Assembly: GCF_014219065.1 (NCBI RefSeq)
Contig: NZ_JACLGO010000017.1
Coordinates: 1-64,000, forward strand
Direction of reading: 5' to 3'
DNA from: Halopseudomonas xiamenensis
Lineage (GTDB): Bacteria > Pseudomonadota > Gammaproteobacteria > Pseudomonadales > Pseudomonadaceae
Length of the DNA: 64,000 nucleotides
Shown here piece by piece: positions 39,341 through 47,298 of this stretch. How positions within the stretch are numbered: position 1 is the stretch's first letter; every line of letters starts with the position of its first letter. Under the pieces are notes generated by a model. The model searched no databases and had not been told where the DNA came from. It saw only the letters and a program-made list of their open reading frames with translations. A program made the translations under genes and the position numbers.

Positions 39341-40458
39341 GCGAACTCTCCCAGGATCACATCCGCCGCTCGCGCCGGCATGCTGTACAGGTCGGCATGC
39401 TCGGCATAGTCCAGGGCATTCTGCTGCCATTCCTCACGGGTTTGCCGATCATCCAGGATGCGCGCCAGCCAATTGTTCAGCGTGGCCTGCTCGAAGGGCT
39501 CAGGCACCACCAGCCCACAATCAGCCTCTTCGATGTAGTGCGCGTAGCCGCAGGCCGCCGTGGTCAGTACCGGCAACCCCGCCACCAGCGCCTCCAGCAA
39601 TACCGTGCCGGTATTCTCGTTATAGGCCGGATGGATCAGCAGATCGGCGCCCAGCAGAAAGCGCGGCACATCGCTGCGACCCTTCAGGATCTGTACCTGC
39701 TCGGACAACCCCAGGCCACGCATCTGGCGCAGGAAAGGCGCCGGATCATCGGCACCCATGACGATCAGCCGGGTGCGCTGGCGCAAGGCGGCCGGCAGTG
39801 CTGCCAGCGCCTCCAGGGTACGATCCAGCCCCTTGGTCTTGAAGCCTGAACCGATCTGCACCAGCAGCAGCTCATCATCGCCCAGGTTGAACTCGGCACG
39901 CAGCTCCGCCCTGACCTCGGCGGCATTGGCCGGAGCACGTCGATCAGTGGCGATGCCGGGTGGCAGCATGTGGAAGCGCTCGAGTGGCGTGCGGTAGTGC
40001 TTCATGAACAGCGGCAGCTGCAACTCGGAGATCATCAGTATCTCGGTGCGCCCCTGCGGGGCGAATACCGCCCGCTCATAGGCGGAAAAATGCCGATAGC
40101 GCGGGCTGTACTGATAGAACCAGCTGCGCTGATTCTGCGCCTTGTCCTCAAAACAGCCATCGGCAGCGTAATAGACATCCAGCCCCGGCATCTTGTTGAA
40201 GCCCACTACGCGGTCAACCGGATGGCGCTTGAGATCCGCCTGGACCTCGGCGACGAACTTCTCGTTGCGCCCCTGACTGGTCAGAGCCCGGGCCGGAACA
40301 ATACGAATATCGAAACCTGACGGCCGCTCCCCTTCCCAACCCATGGTATAGACGCGAATGGCATGACCGCGTTGCTGGCATACCTGGGCAATCCGCAGGA
40401 AGTCACGCTGCAGGCCGCCGAAGGGGAAGTATTTGTACAGTACGAACGCCAGTTGCAT
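39337..40458 (-). CDS. waaG: UDP-glucose:(heptosyl) LPS alpha-1,3-glucosyltransferase
   Basis: A 373-residue GT4 enzyme that transfers the first outer-core hexose to heptose II. It opens MQLAFVLYKYFPFGGLQRD, the classic WaaG start, and has NKMPGLDVYYAADGCF and the donor motif HPAYNENTGTVLLEALVAG. The last codons overlap the waaP TTG start. It is separated from waaC by a 345-bp repeat-filled spacer, unlike the compact arrangement common in pseudomonads. Confidence 0.96.
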   Translation of the reverse strand: MQLAFVLYKYFPFGGLQRDFLRIAQVCQQRGHAIRVYTMGWEGERPSGFDIRIVPARALTSQGRNEKFVAEVQADLKRHPVDRVVGFNKMPGLDVYYAADGCFEDKAQNQRSWFYQYSPRYRHFSAYERAVFAPQGRTEILMISELQLPLFMKHYRTPLERFHMLPPGIATDRRAPANAAEVRAELRAEFNLGDDELLLVQIGSGFKTKGLDRTLEALAALPAALRQRTRLIVMGADDPAPFLRQMRGLGLSEQVQILKGRSDVPRFLLGADLLIHPAYNENTGTVLLEALVAGLPVLTTAACGYAHYIEEADCGLVVPEPFEQATLNNWLARILDDRQTREEWQQNALDYAEHADLYSMPARAADVILGEFA

Positions 40459-40573
40459 CGAAGTTCTCTTGGGCTGGGCTCTGGATCAAGGGGCAAAGTT
40501 TAACATAGCTGGGCAGGTGCTGCGGTGGGTGGGCTGTTTCCGCCTCTCTCTCCCTCTCTCCCCCTCTCCCCAG

Positions 40574-40829
40574 CCCTCTCCCGCAAGGGGAGAGGGAGTC
40601 AGGCCGTGCCTATCGCAACGCCTGAGTTTTCCTGCAGAAGTGAATTTGTGCTGCTTGCAGGGGAAATACGGAGGCTCGGGCACGAGTCACCTCTCACCCC
40701 TTGCGGGAGAGGTAGCTTGTCTATGCCTATCACAACGCCTGAGTTTTCCTGCAGAAGTGAATTTGACCTGCTTGCAGGGAAAACACGGCGGCTCAGGCGC
40801 GAGTCACCCCTCGCCCCTTGCGGGAGAGG
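40574..40829. repeat. repeat array between waaG and waaC
   Basis: A hairpin with a 9-bp stem (CCCTCTCCC / GGGAGAGGG, loop GCAAG) lies at 40574-40596, and an identical stem recurs at 53282-53304. It is followed by two direct copies of a roughly 106-bp unit (40607-40712 and 40724-40829) with 117-bp period. Each begins TGCCTATC.CAACGCCTGAG and ends CTTGCGGGAGAGG. The second copy covers the last codons and stop of waaC. No gene is visible in 40459-40803. Confidence 0.85.
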
Positions 40830-41898
40830 GGCCGGGGGAGAGGGGGTGAACACCAAGCAACACCCCCTCCAGCTCCGTCATCACCCGCTCGGGCTGCAGC
40901 CGGGTAAAGCACAGCGGCAATTCCCGGCGCAGGTCGAAGCGCCTGGCGTCTTCCGGGGTCGGTTCGTACTTGCACTTCTTGCTCATGCAGGGTGCGCAGG
41001 GGAAGTCGCTGGCCAGGTGTACCTGGCTGCGGCCATAGGCACCACTCCAGCCGGGGTTGGTTGGCCCGAACAGCGATAGCGTCGGTACGTCCAGCGCCGC
41101 GGCCAGGTGCCCCAGGCCGGTATCCACCGCCACGCAGGCGCTGGCGCCGGCGAGAATGCTGGCCATGCCGGCCAGCGGCAGCCTGGGCAGTACCTGTACA
41201 CCGGGCAACCCCTGGGCAATACGCTCGGCGCGAGCTTTTTCCGCATCGTTACCCCAGGGCAGCTTGACCTGCAGGCCACGCTCGACGGCCAACTGCGCCA
41301 GGCGCTTCCAGTACAGCTCCGGCCAGTGCTTGGTCACCCAGGTAGTCCCATGCAGAAAAACCACATAGCGCTCAGCGGACTGCTCGCCGGCGAGGCAGCT
41401 GCGATCCAGGCCGTAATCACCGGTATCGGCCGGCAATCGGTAACCCAGCGCCTGGGCGAACAGTTGCCGCACCCGCTCCACCGCATGCTGGCCCCAGGCT
41501 ACAGCGATGCCCTGGTCGTACCAGCGGCTGGCCAGCGGCTCGCGGGCCGAATGGCGATCCAGCCCGACCACCCGGGCCTTGATCCCGGTGGTCAGCAGCG
41601 CGCTCTTCACCAGCCCCTGGGCATCGATGACCAGGTCATACCTGTGGGTTTTCAGGCGCCGGCGGAAGCGCTGCCACTCGCCACTGCGCAAGGTCTTGAG
41701 CGGGTGCTTGCGCCAACGCCGGATGGCCACCGGAATCACCTCGGCCACCGCTGGATGCCACAGCGGGATTTCGGCGAAGCCCTCTTCCACCACCCAGTCG
41801 AAGCGGATACCGGGAATCGCCGCCTGGGCATCGGTCAACGCCGGCAGCGTATGAATGACATCGCCCATGGAGGACGTCTTGATCAGCAGGACACGCAT
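40804..41898 (-). CDS. waaC: LPS heptosyltransferase I
   Basis: WaaC (GT9) adds the first L-glycero-D-manno-heptose to Kdo from ADP-heptose. It opens RVLLIKTSSMGDVIHTLPAL and has VDAQGLVKSALL-type acceptor sequence (VIDAQGLVKSA), the ADP-heptose site TKHWPELYW and the VDTGLGHLAAAL motif. The frame gives 364 residues. The C-terminal dozen (about HPLSPGPSPARGEG) is encoded by the intergenic repeat that runs into the gene, so the tail is unrelated to the family. It follows waaF after 5 bp. Confidence 0.95.
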   Translation of the reverse strand: MRVLLIKTSSMGDVIHTLPALTDAQAAIPGIRFDWVVEEGFAEIPLWHPAVAEVIPVAIRRWRKHPLKTLRSGEWQRFRRRLKTHRYDLVIDAQGLVKSALLTTGIKARVVGLDRHSAREPLASRWYDQGIAVAWGQHAVERVRQLFAQALGYRLPADTGDYGLDRSCLAGEQSAERYVVFLHGTTWVTKHWPELYWKRLAQLAVERGLQVKLPWGNDAEKARAERIAQGLPGVQVLPRLPLAGMASILAGASACVAVDTGLGHLAAALDVPTLSLFGPTNPGWSGAYGRSQVHLASDFPCAPCMSKKCKYEPTPEDARRFDLRRELPLCFTRLQPERVMTELEGVLLGVHPLSPGPSPARGEG

Positions 41899-41903
41899 GC
41901 TGC

Positions 41904-42950
41904 TCAGAGATCCGACGGATCGGCCAGCGGATCACCCACCAGGCGATCCAGGGCATCGATTACCCGCTGCGGTTCGAGGTCGCGCAGGCAGTTGTAATGG
42001 CCGAAGCGGCAGGTCCGGTCGAAACAGGGACTGCAATCCAGGCCCAGCCGCACCACCTCCACCTGCTCGGCCAGCGGCGGCGTGAAGTCCGGGGAAGTCG
42101 AACCATAGACTGCCACCAGCGGCCGGTTCAGTGCTGCGGCCACATGCATCAGGCCTGAATCATTGCTGACCACGGCGGTGGCACAGGACAGCAGGTCGAT
42201 GGCTTCGGCCAGGCTGGTTTCCCCGGCCAGGTTGCTCGACTCTTCACGCAGACCGGGGCGCAGGCGCTCGCGGATCTGCTCACCGACCGGATGGTCGTTC
42301 TTCGAGCCGAACAGCCAGACCTGCCAACCCTGGCGCACTTTCTGGTCCGCCACCGCAGCGTAGTGCTCGGAGGGCCAGCGCTTGGCCTCGCCAAACTCGG
42401 CGCCCGGACACAGCGCCAGCACCGGTCGATCCAGCTCCAGGCCGAAACGTGCCAGCGCCGCCTCGCGGCTGGCTGGTTCGATCTGCAGGGTCGGTCGCGG
42501 ATAGGGCCGTTCCAGCTGGTGCTGCGGCTCCGATGCCAGGGCCATGAAGCGCTCGATCATCAGCGGATACTGCGCCTTGTCCAGCACGCGGATATCGTTG
42601 AGCAGGCCGTAGCGCATTTCACCGCGCCAGCCAGTGCGCCTGGGAATACCGGCGAAGAACGGCACCAGCGCCGACTTCAGGGAATTGGGTAGCAGAATGG
42701 CCTGGTCGTACTGGCCGGCCAGGCTCTTGCCGATGCGCCAGCGGCTGGCGATATCCAGCACGCCATGCCCCAGCGGGAAGCTCAGTGCCTGACGGACCTC
42801 GGGCATGCGCTCAAGGATCGGTCGGCTCCAGTCCGGAGCCAGCACATCGATGACGCAGTCGGGGCCGTGACGCAGCTTCAGGCAGGCAAACAGCGTCTGC
42901 GCCATGACCATGTCACCGACCCAACTGGGACCAACAATCAGAATTCTCAT
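41904..42950 (-). CDS. waaF: LPS heptosyltransferase II
   Basis: WaaF (GT9) adds the second heptose. The 348-residue protein begins MRILIVGPSWVGDMVMAQ and shows LPNSLKSALVPFFA, CPGAEFGEAKRWP and NDSGLMHVAAALNRP, all WaaF hallmarks. The ATG at 42950 is preferred to a TTG one codon upstream. It is the first gene of the waaF-waaC pair. The upstream spacer to ilvE holds a palindromic CGTCATTGCGAG repeat. Confidence 0.96.
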   Translation of the reverse strand: MRILIVGPSWVGDMVMAQTLFACLKLRHGPDCVIDVLAPDWSRPILERMPEVRQALSFPLGHGVLDIASRWRIGKSLAGQYDQAILLPNSLKSALVPFFAGIPRRTGWRGEMRYGLLNDIRVLDKAQYPLMIERFMALASEPQHQLERPYPRPTLQIEPASREAALARFGLELDRPVLALCPGAEFGEAKRWPSEHYAAVADQKVRQGWQVWLFGSKNDHPVGEQIRERLRPGLREESSNLAGETSLAEAIDLLSCATAVVSNDSGLMHVAAALNRPLVAVYGSTSPDFTPPLAEQVEVVRLGLDCSPCFDRTCRFGHYNCLRDLEPQRVIDALDRLVGDPLADPSDL

Positions 42951-42968
42951 CAAGCCTTACATCCTATC

Positions 42969-43058
42969 CGTCATTGCGAGGAGCGTAGCCCGGTGGATTG
43001 CCACGCCCTGCGGGCTCGCAATGACGTCGCGATGACACCCTGCGAAGCCGCAATGACG
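42969..43058. repeat. CGTCATTGCGAG-type palindromic intergenic repeat
   Basis: CGTCATTGCGAG at 42969-42980 and its exact complement CTCGCAATGACG at 43015-43026 enclose a 34-nt centre containing GGATTGCCACG. A second partial arm (GCAATGACGG) ends near 43058. A related half copy (CGTCATTACGAG ... GGCAATCCACC) occurs at 53149-53187. It lies between convergently spaced ilvE and waaF and has no coding capacity. Confidence 0.75.
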
Positions 43059-43074
43059 GTATTCAGCTTTCAGC

Positions 43075-43998
43075 TCACTTGACCAGCGTCAGCCATTCAC
43101 CGCGCGCTGCAACCTTGCCGTTGACCAGGTCGAAATACGCTTTCTGCAGCTTCTCGGTAACCGGGCCGCGACGGCCGATACCGATCTGCCGGCAGTCCAC
43201 TTCACGGATCGGCGTGACCTCGGCGGCGGTGCCGGTGAAGAAAGCCTCGTCGGCGATATACACCTCATCGCGGGTGATGCGCTTCTCGACCACCTTGATG
43301 CCCATTTCCTCGGCCAGGCTCAGCACGGTGCCACGGGTGATGCCGTTCAGGCAGGCGGTGACTTCCGGAGTATAGATCACACCGTCCTTGACGATGAACA
43401 CGTTCTCGCCGGAACCTTCGGCCACATAGCCTTCCGGGTCCAGCAGCAGCGCCTCGTCGGCACCGGCCGATACCGCTTCCTGCAGCGCCAGCATGGAGTT
43501 CATGTAGGCACCGCTGGACTTGGCGCGGGTCATGGTGATGTTGACGTGGTGACGGGTGAACGAGCTGGTGCGGATGCGAATGCCCTGCTCCAGTGCTTCC
43601 TCGCCCATGTAGGCACCCCAGTACCAGGCGGCGACGGCCACGTGCACCTTGAGGTTGTCGGCGCGAATACCCATGCCCTCGGAACCGTAGAACACCAGCG
43701 GACGGATGTAGGCGGTGTCCAAATTGTTCTCGCGTACTGCAGCGCGGCACGCCTCGTTGATCTGCTCCTTGGTGTAGGGAATCTTCATGCCCATGATGTG
43801 GGCGGAGTCGAACAGGCGATCGGTGTGCGCCTGCAGACGGAAGATGGCGGTCCCCTGGTCGGTGTTGTAGGCACGGATGCCCTCGAACACGCCCATGCCG
43901 TAGTGCAGCGAGTGGGTCAGAACATGCACGTTGGCCTCGCGCCACGGCACCATTTGCCCATCGAACCAGATAACACCATCACGATCAGCCATCGACAT
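43075..43998 (-). CDS. ilvE: branched-chain amino acid aminotransferase
   Basis: The fold-type IV PLP enzyme transaminates Leu, Ile and Val. It has 307 residues from the ATG at 43998 (MADRDGVIWFDGQMVPW), the same length as in P. aeruginosa, with GGAG 9 nt upstream. An ATG five codons earlier is less likely. The PLP lysine lies in RAKSSGAYMNSM, and GYVAEGSGENVF and TGTAAEVTPI complete the active site. It is positioned between glnE and the LPS heptosyltransferases, a conserved Pseudomonas arrangement. Confidence 0.97.
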   Translation of the reverse strand: MSMADRDGVIWFDGQMVPWREANVHVLTHSLHYGMGVFEGIRAYNTDQGTAIFRLQAHTDRLFDSAHIMGMKIPYTKEQINEACRAAVRENNLDTAYIRPLVFYGSEGMGIRADNLKVHVAVAAWYWGAYMGEEALEQGIRIRTSSFTRHHVNITMTRAKSSGAYMNSMLALQEAVSAGADEALLLDPEGYVAEGSGENVFIVKDGVIYTPEVTACLNGITRGTVLSLAEEMGIKVVEKRITRDEVYIADEAFFTGTAAEVTPIREVDCRQIGIGRRGPVTEKLQKAYFDLVNGKVAARGEWLTLVK

Positions 43999-44110
43999 AA
44001 CAACCAGCTCCATTCATATATATCTATCTACTAGGTTCAGGTGCTCCGCCAGGGAGCTTGCCCGTTGCGTTCTGGCCTGATCATGCCTGCCGAAAGATTC
44101 TCAAGGTCAT

Positions 44111-47053
44111 TCAGGCATCCGCCACGTCCGGCAGCCATTGCTGCCAGAGGCGGATGATGTCATGTCGGTAGTCATGAAACTGGTCGCCAGGTGTTTTCCC
44201 CGGCTGCTTTTGCAAAGCCAGGCGATGGGCTGCTGCTCGGTAGGCCTTGTAAGCCTCCTGCACACGCTGAACGTCCTCACCGGCGATCAATCCGGCGTCA
44301 CGCAGCCCGTCCAATATTCTGATGTTATCCGTAAAGCGCAGTAACTCTGGGTACCGGCACGACCAGGCCAGGACCGCATATTGCACCATAAATTCGATAT
44401 CGACGATACCTCCCGCGTCATGCTTGAGATCAAACAACGCTTCGGCGCTGAAGGCAGACTCGTCGAAACCCGCCCGTGTGGCTTGCGTGGCCAGGTTGTC
44501 GCGCATCTTCTGGCGCATGCCCAGCACTTCCTGACGCAGCACCTGCTCATCCCGCTCACGGCCCAGCACCGCCGCACGCAGGGCATCGAACTTGTGACTC
44601 AGTTGCGCGCAGCCGGCCAGTGGCCGCGCCCGTACCAGGGCCTGGTGCTCCCAGGTCCAGGCCTTTTCCTGCTGATAGCGGGCAAAGGCCTCCAGCGAAG
44701 TGACCAGCAGCCCCGAATCGCCCGAGGGACGCAGGCGCATGTCCACGTCATACAGCACACCGGAGGTGGTCTGGGTATTGAGGATATGGATGATGCGCTG
44801 GCCCAGCCGGGTATAGAAGCGGCCACCATCCAGCGGGCGCGGACCGTCGGTCTCGGCCTCGGTATCACCGTCGTGGATGAAGACCAGGTCCAGGTCGGAG
44901 CCATGCCCCAGCTCGATGCCGCCGAGCTTGCCGTAGCCGACGATGATGAAATCCAGCTCGCAGGCGCTGCCATCATGGCGCCGCGGCACGCCGTGGCGCC
45001 GGACCATGTCACGCCAGGCCAGCTGCAGCACCTGCTGCAGGATGGCCTCGGCGATCCAGGTCAGGTAATCGCTGACCTTCATCAACGGCAGGCTGCCGGC
45101 AATTTCCGAGGCCGCCACACGCAACGTGTGGGCACGCTTGAAATAGCGCAGCACCTCCATCTGCTGTTCCAGGTCGTCTTCGGGAATGCGCAGCAGTTGC
45201 TGGCGCAGCTCGTCCAGCAGCTCACCGGTCTCCGGCGGCCGGTACAGGCGCCCGGCATTCAGCAGCTCATCGAGCACCACCGGATAACGGGCGATCTGCT
45301 CGGCGAGCAGCGGGCTGGCCGCGCACAGCACCAGCAACTCGCGCAACGCCCCGGGGTTTTCCGTCAGCAGCACCAGGTAGGCCGAGCGCCGTGCCACCGC
45401 CTCGACCAGCGGCATCACCCGCTCCAGTGCCAGGTCCGGATCATCCTGCTCGGAGGCCATGCCCAACAGGCGCGGCATGAAGATATCCAGGCGTTCACGC
45501 CCCATGCGTTGCATGGCGCGCACGCGAGCGGAGTGCATCAGGGTCTGCAGCAGGTTCCAGGCCCGCTCCGGGTCCTTGAAGCCGCCTTCGGCCAGTTGCT
45601 CCTGGGCCTGCTCCGCCTCGGGGAAACCGGTCAACAGCGTCATCCACTCGGCATAGGGTGGCTGCGCCTGGTCCTGATCCTCGTCCGGATCAGCAATCAC
45701 GCCGGCGAAATGCCGCTCCACCCGGCTGCGCTGCAGCTCCAGCTGGCGGCGGAATTCGTCCCAGCTGTCGAACCCCATGACCAATGCCACCCGCGCCTGA
45801 TTCAAGCGGTCGGTGGGCAGCATCTGCGTCTGGCGGTCATCGATGGCCTGCAGCGCATGCTCGGTATCGCGCAGGAACAGATAGGCGCCCTTGAGCTCAT
45901 CCACCGCCTCGTCCGGCAGGTAGACATTGGTCGCCAGCACATCCAGCACCGCCAGGATCGGCCGCTGCTGCAGGCTGCGGTCGCGCCCGCCGTGGATCAA
46001 CTGGAATGCCTGACCGATGAACTCCACCTCACGGATACCGCCCGAACCCAGTTTGACGTTGTCCTGCAGGCCCTTGCGCTGCACTTCGCGCTGGATCATC
46101 TGTTTGAGATTGCGCAGCGCCTCGATGGCGGCAAAATCCAGATAGCGCCGATAGACGAACGGCTTGAGCATGCCGAGCAACTCGGCGCCGGCCTGCTGGT
46201 CACCGGCAACCACCCGTGCCTTGATCATCGCGTAGCGTTCCCAGTCACGGCCCTGGCTCTGGTAGTACTGTTCCAGCGCATTGAAGCTGAACACCAGCGC
46301 ACCGCTGTCGCCATAGGGGCGCAGGCGCATGTCCACGCGGAACACGAAACCGTCGACAGTGACCTCGTCGAGCAGCTTGATCAGGCGCTGCCCGGCACGG
46401 GTGAAGAATTCCTGGTTGGACAGGCTGCGCCGCCCACCCTGGGTGTCGCCCTGCGCCGGGAAGGCGAAGATCAGGTCGATGTCCGAGGACAGGTTCAGCT
46501 CCTGGGCGCCAAGCTTGCCCATGCCCAGTACCACCATGTGCTGTTGCACACCGGCATGACTGAAGGGCGTCCCGAAATCGCTGGCCAGTTGCTGGTAGAC
46601 CCACTGATAAGCCTGGTCCAGGCAGACATCGGCCATGTCCGACAGGTCACGGGTGGTTTCCATGGTGGCGGCCTGCCGGGTCAGGTCGCGCCAGATGATG
46701 CGCACCTGATGCTGCTGGCGAAAGCGCCGCAGCCGCTGCGCCAGCTGGTCCTCGCTGGCGCTGTCGGCCAGCGCCGCGGCCAGCAGGCTGGCCATCTCAC
46801 CGGGAACCAGCGAACGCCACAACTGCCGCTCCTGCGTCAGACGCCAGGCCATGGCCGGGTCACGGCGCAACTGCTCGGCGACGAAATCGCTGCCGGCCAG
46901 CACCTGCTGCAACTCGCTCATGAAACTGTCGCCCAGCAGCGCCAGATCAGCTTCCAGCCCCGCCTGGCGTACCGCCGCCAGCCACTGCGCGAGGTGGTGG
47001 TCCACGACCGAGTGCAGTGCGGCAGGCAATGTGGCGGGCAATGAAAAAGACAT
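44111..47053 (-). CDS. glnE: bifunctional glutamine synthetase adenylyltransferase/deadenylase
   Basis: The 980-residue enzyme adds and removes AMP on glutamine synthetase in response to PII. Two nucleotidyltransferase domains are evident: the N-terminal deadenylylase half with GMGKLGAQELNLSSDID and the C-terminal adenylylase half with GYGKLGGIELGHGSDLD, both with the G-x-D-x-D metal triad. Between them lies the helical regulatory region. Length is normal. It is divergent from aceE and 97 bp upstream of ilvE on the same strand. Confidence 0.97.
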   Translation of the reverse strand: MSFSLPATLPAALHSVVDHHLAQWLAAVRQAGLEADLALLGDSFMSELQQVLAGSDFVAEQLRRDPAMAWRLTQERQLWRSLVPGEMASLLAAALADSASEDQLAQRLRRFRQQHQVRIIWRDLTRQAATMETTRDLSDMADVCLDQAYQWVYQQLASDFGTPFSHAGVQQHMVVLGMGKLGAQELNLSSDIDLIFAFPAQGDTQGGRRSLSNQEFFTRAGQRLIKLLDEVTVDGFVFRVDMRLRPYGDSGALVFSFNALEQYYQSQGRDWERYAMIKARVVAGDQQAGAELLGMLKPFVYRRYLDFAAIEALRNLKQMIQREVQRKGLQDNVKLGSGGIREVEFIGQAFQLIHGGRDRSLQQRPILAVLDVLATNVYLPDEAVDELKGAYLFLRDTEHALQAIDDRQTQMLPTDRLNQARVALVMGFDSWDEFRRQLELQRSRVERHFAGVIADPDEDQDQAQPPYAEWMTLLTGFPEAEQAQEQLAEGGFKDPERAWNLLQTLMHSARVRAMQRMGRERLDIFMPRLLGMASEQDDPDLALERVMPLVEAVARRSAYLVLLTENPGALRELLVLCAASPLLAEQIARYPVVLDELLNAGRLYRPPETGELLDELRQQLLRIPEDDLEQQMEVLRYFKRAHTLRVAASEIAGSLPLMKVSDYLTWIAEAILQQVLQLAWRDMVRRHGVPRRHDGSACELDFIIVGYGKLGGIELGHGSDLDLVFIHDGDTEAETDGPRPLDGGRFYTRLGQRIIHILNTQTTSGVLYDVDMRLRPSGDSGLLVTSLEAFARYQQEKAWTWEHQALVRARPLAGCAQLSHKFDALRAAVLGRERDEQVLRQEVLGMRQKMRDNLATQATRAGFDESAFSAEALFDLKHDAGGIVDIEFMVQYAVLAWSCRYPELLRFTDNIRILDGLRDAGLIAGEDVQRVQEAYKAYRAAAHRLALQKQPGKTPGDQFHDYRHDIIRLWQQWLPDVADA

Positions 47054-47138
47054 GGTCTATCCTGATTACATCCGAAGGATGCAGATTGCCACGCTCGGGA
47101 CACACGGAAAAGCCTGAAACAAAAAAACGCGGTCCAGA

Positions 47139-47204
47139 TGTAGTTTCACTACAGAAAGCCCCGTGACCGGATGGTTTTTTTGTTCCAAATGTAGTAAAAC
47201 TACA
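47139..47204. promoter_or_regulatory. twin 15-bp palindromic operators upstream of aceE
   Basis: TGTAGT-TTC-ACTACA (47139-47153) and TGTAGT-AAA-ACTACA (47190-47204) are perfect palindromes with identical arms, 51 bp apart, in the 245-bp glnE-aceE divergent region. They resemble the HexR consensus (TGTAATwwwATTACA) except for one arm base. HexR is a central-carbon regulator, so control of pyruvate dehydrogenase would make sense. Another regulator is equally possible. TTGACC at 47212-47217 might be a -35 box. aceE itself starts with GGAG before ATG 47299. Confidence 0.7.
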
Positions 47205-47298
47205 CGCACCGTTGACCATTGCATTCCCGAGCCACACCACCACGCTCAGGTAATGCGATTGTTTTTTACCCTGGGACCCACAAGGTCTGGAGAACAAT

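Noticed and set aside
44381-47044. 887-codon open frame on the plus strand
   Set aside because: It lies wholly antisense to glnE, has repetitive Gln/His/Leu-rich sequence typical of GC-rich antisense frames, and lacks any domain.
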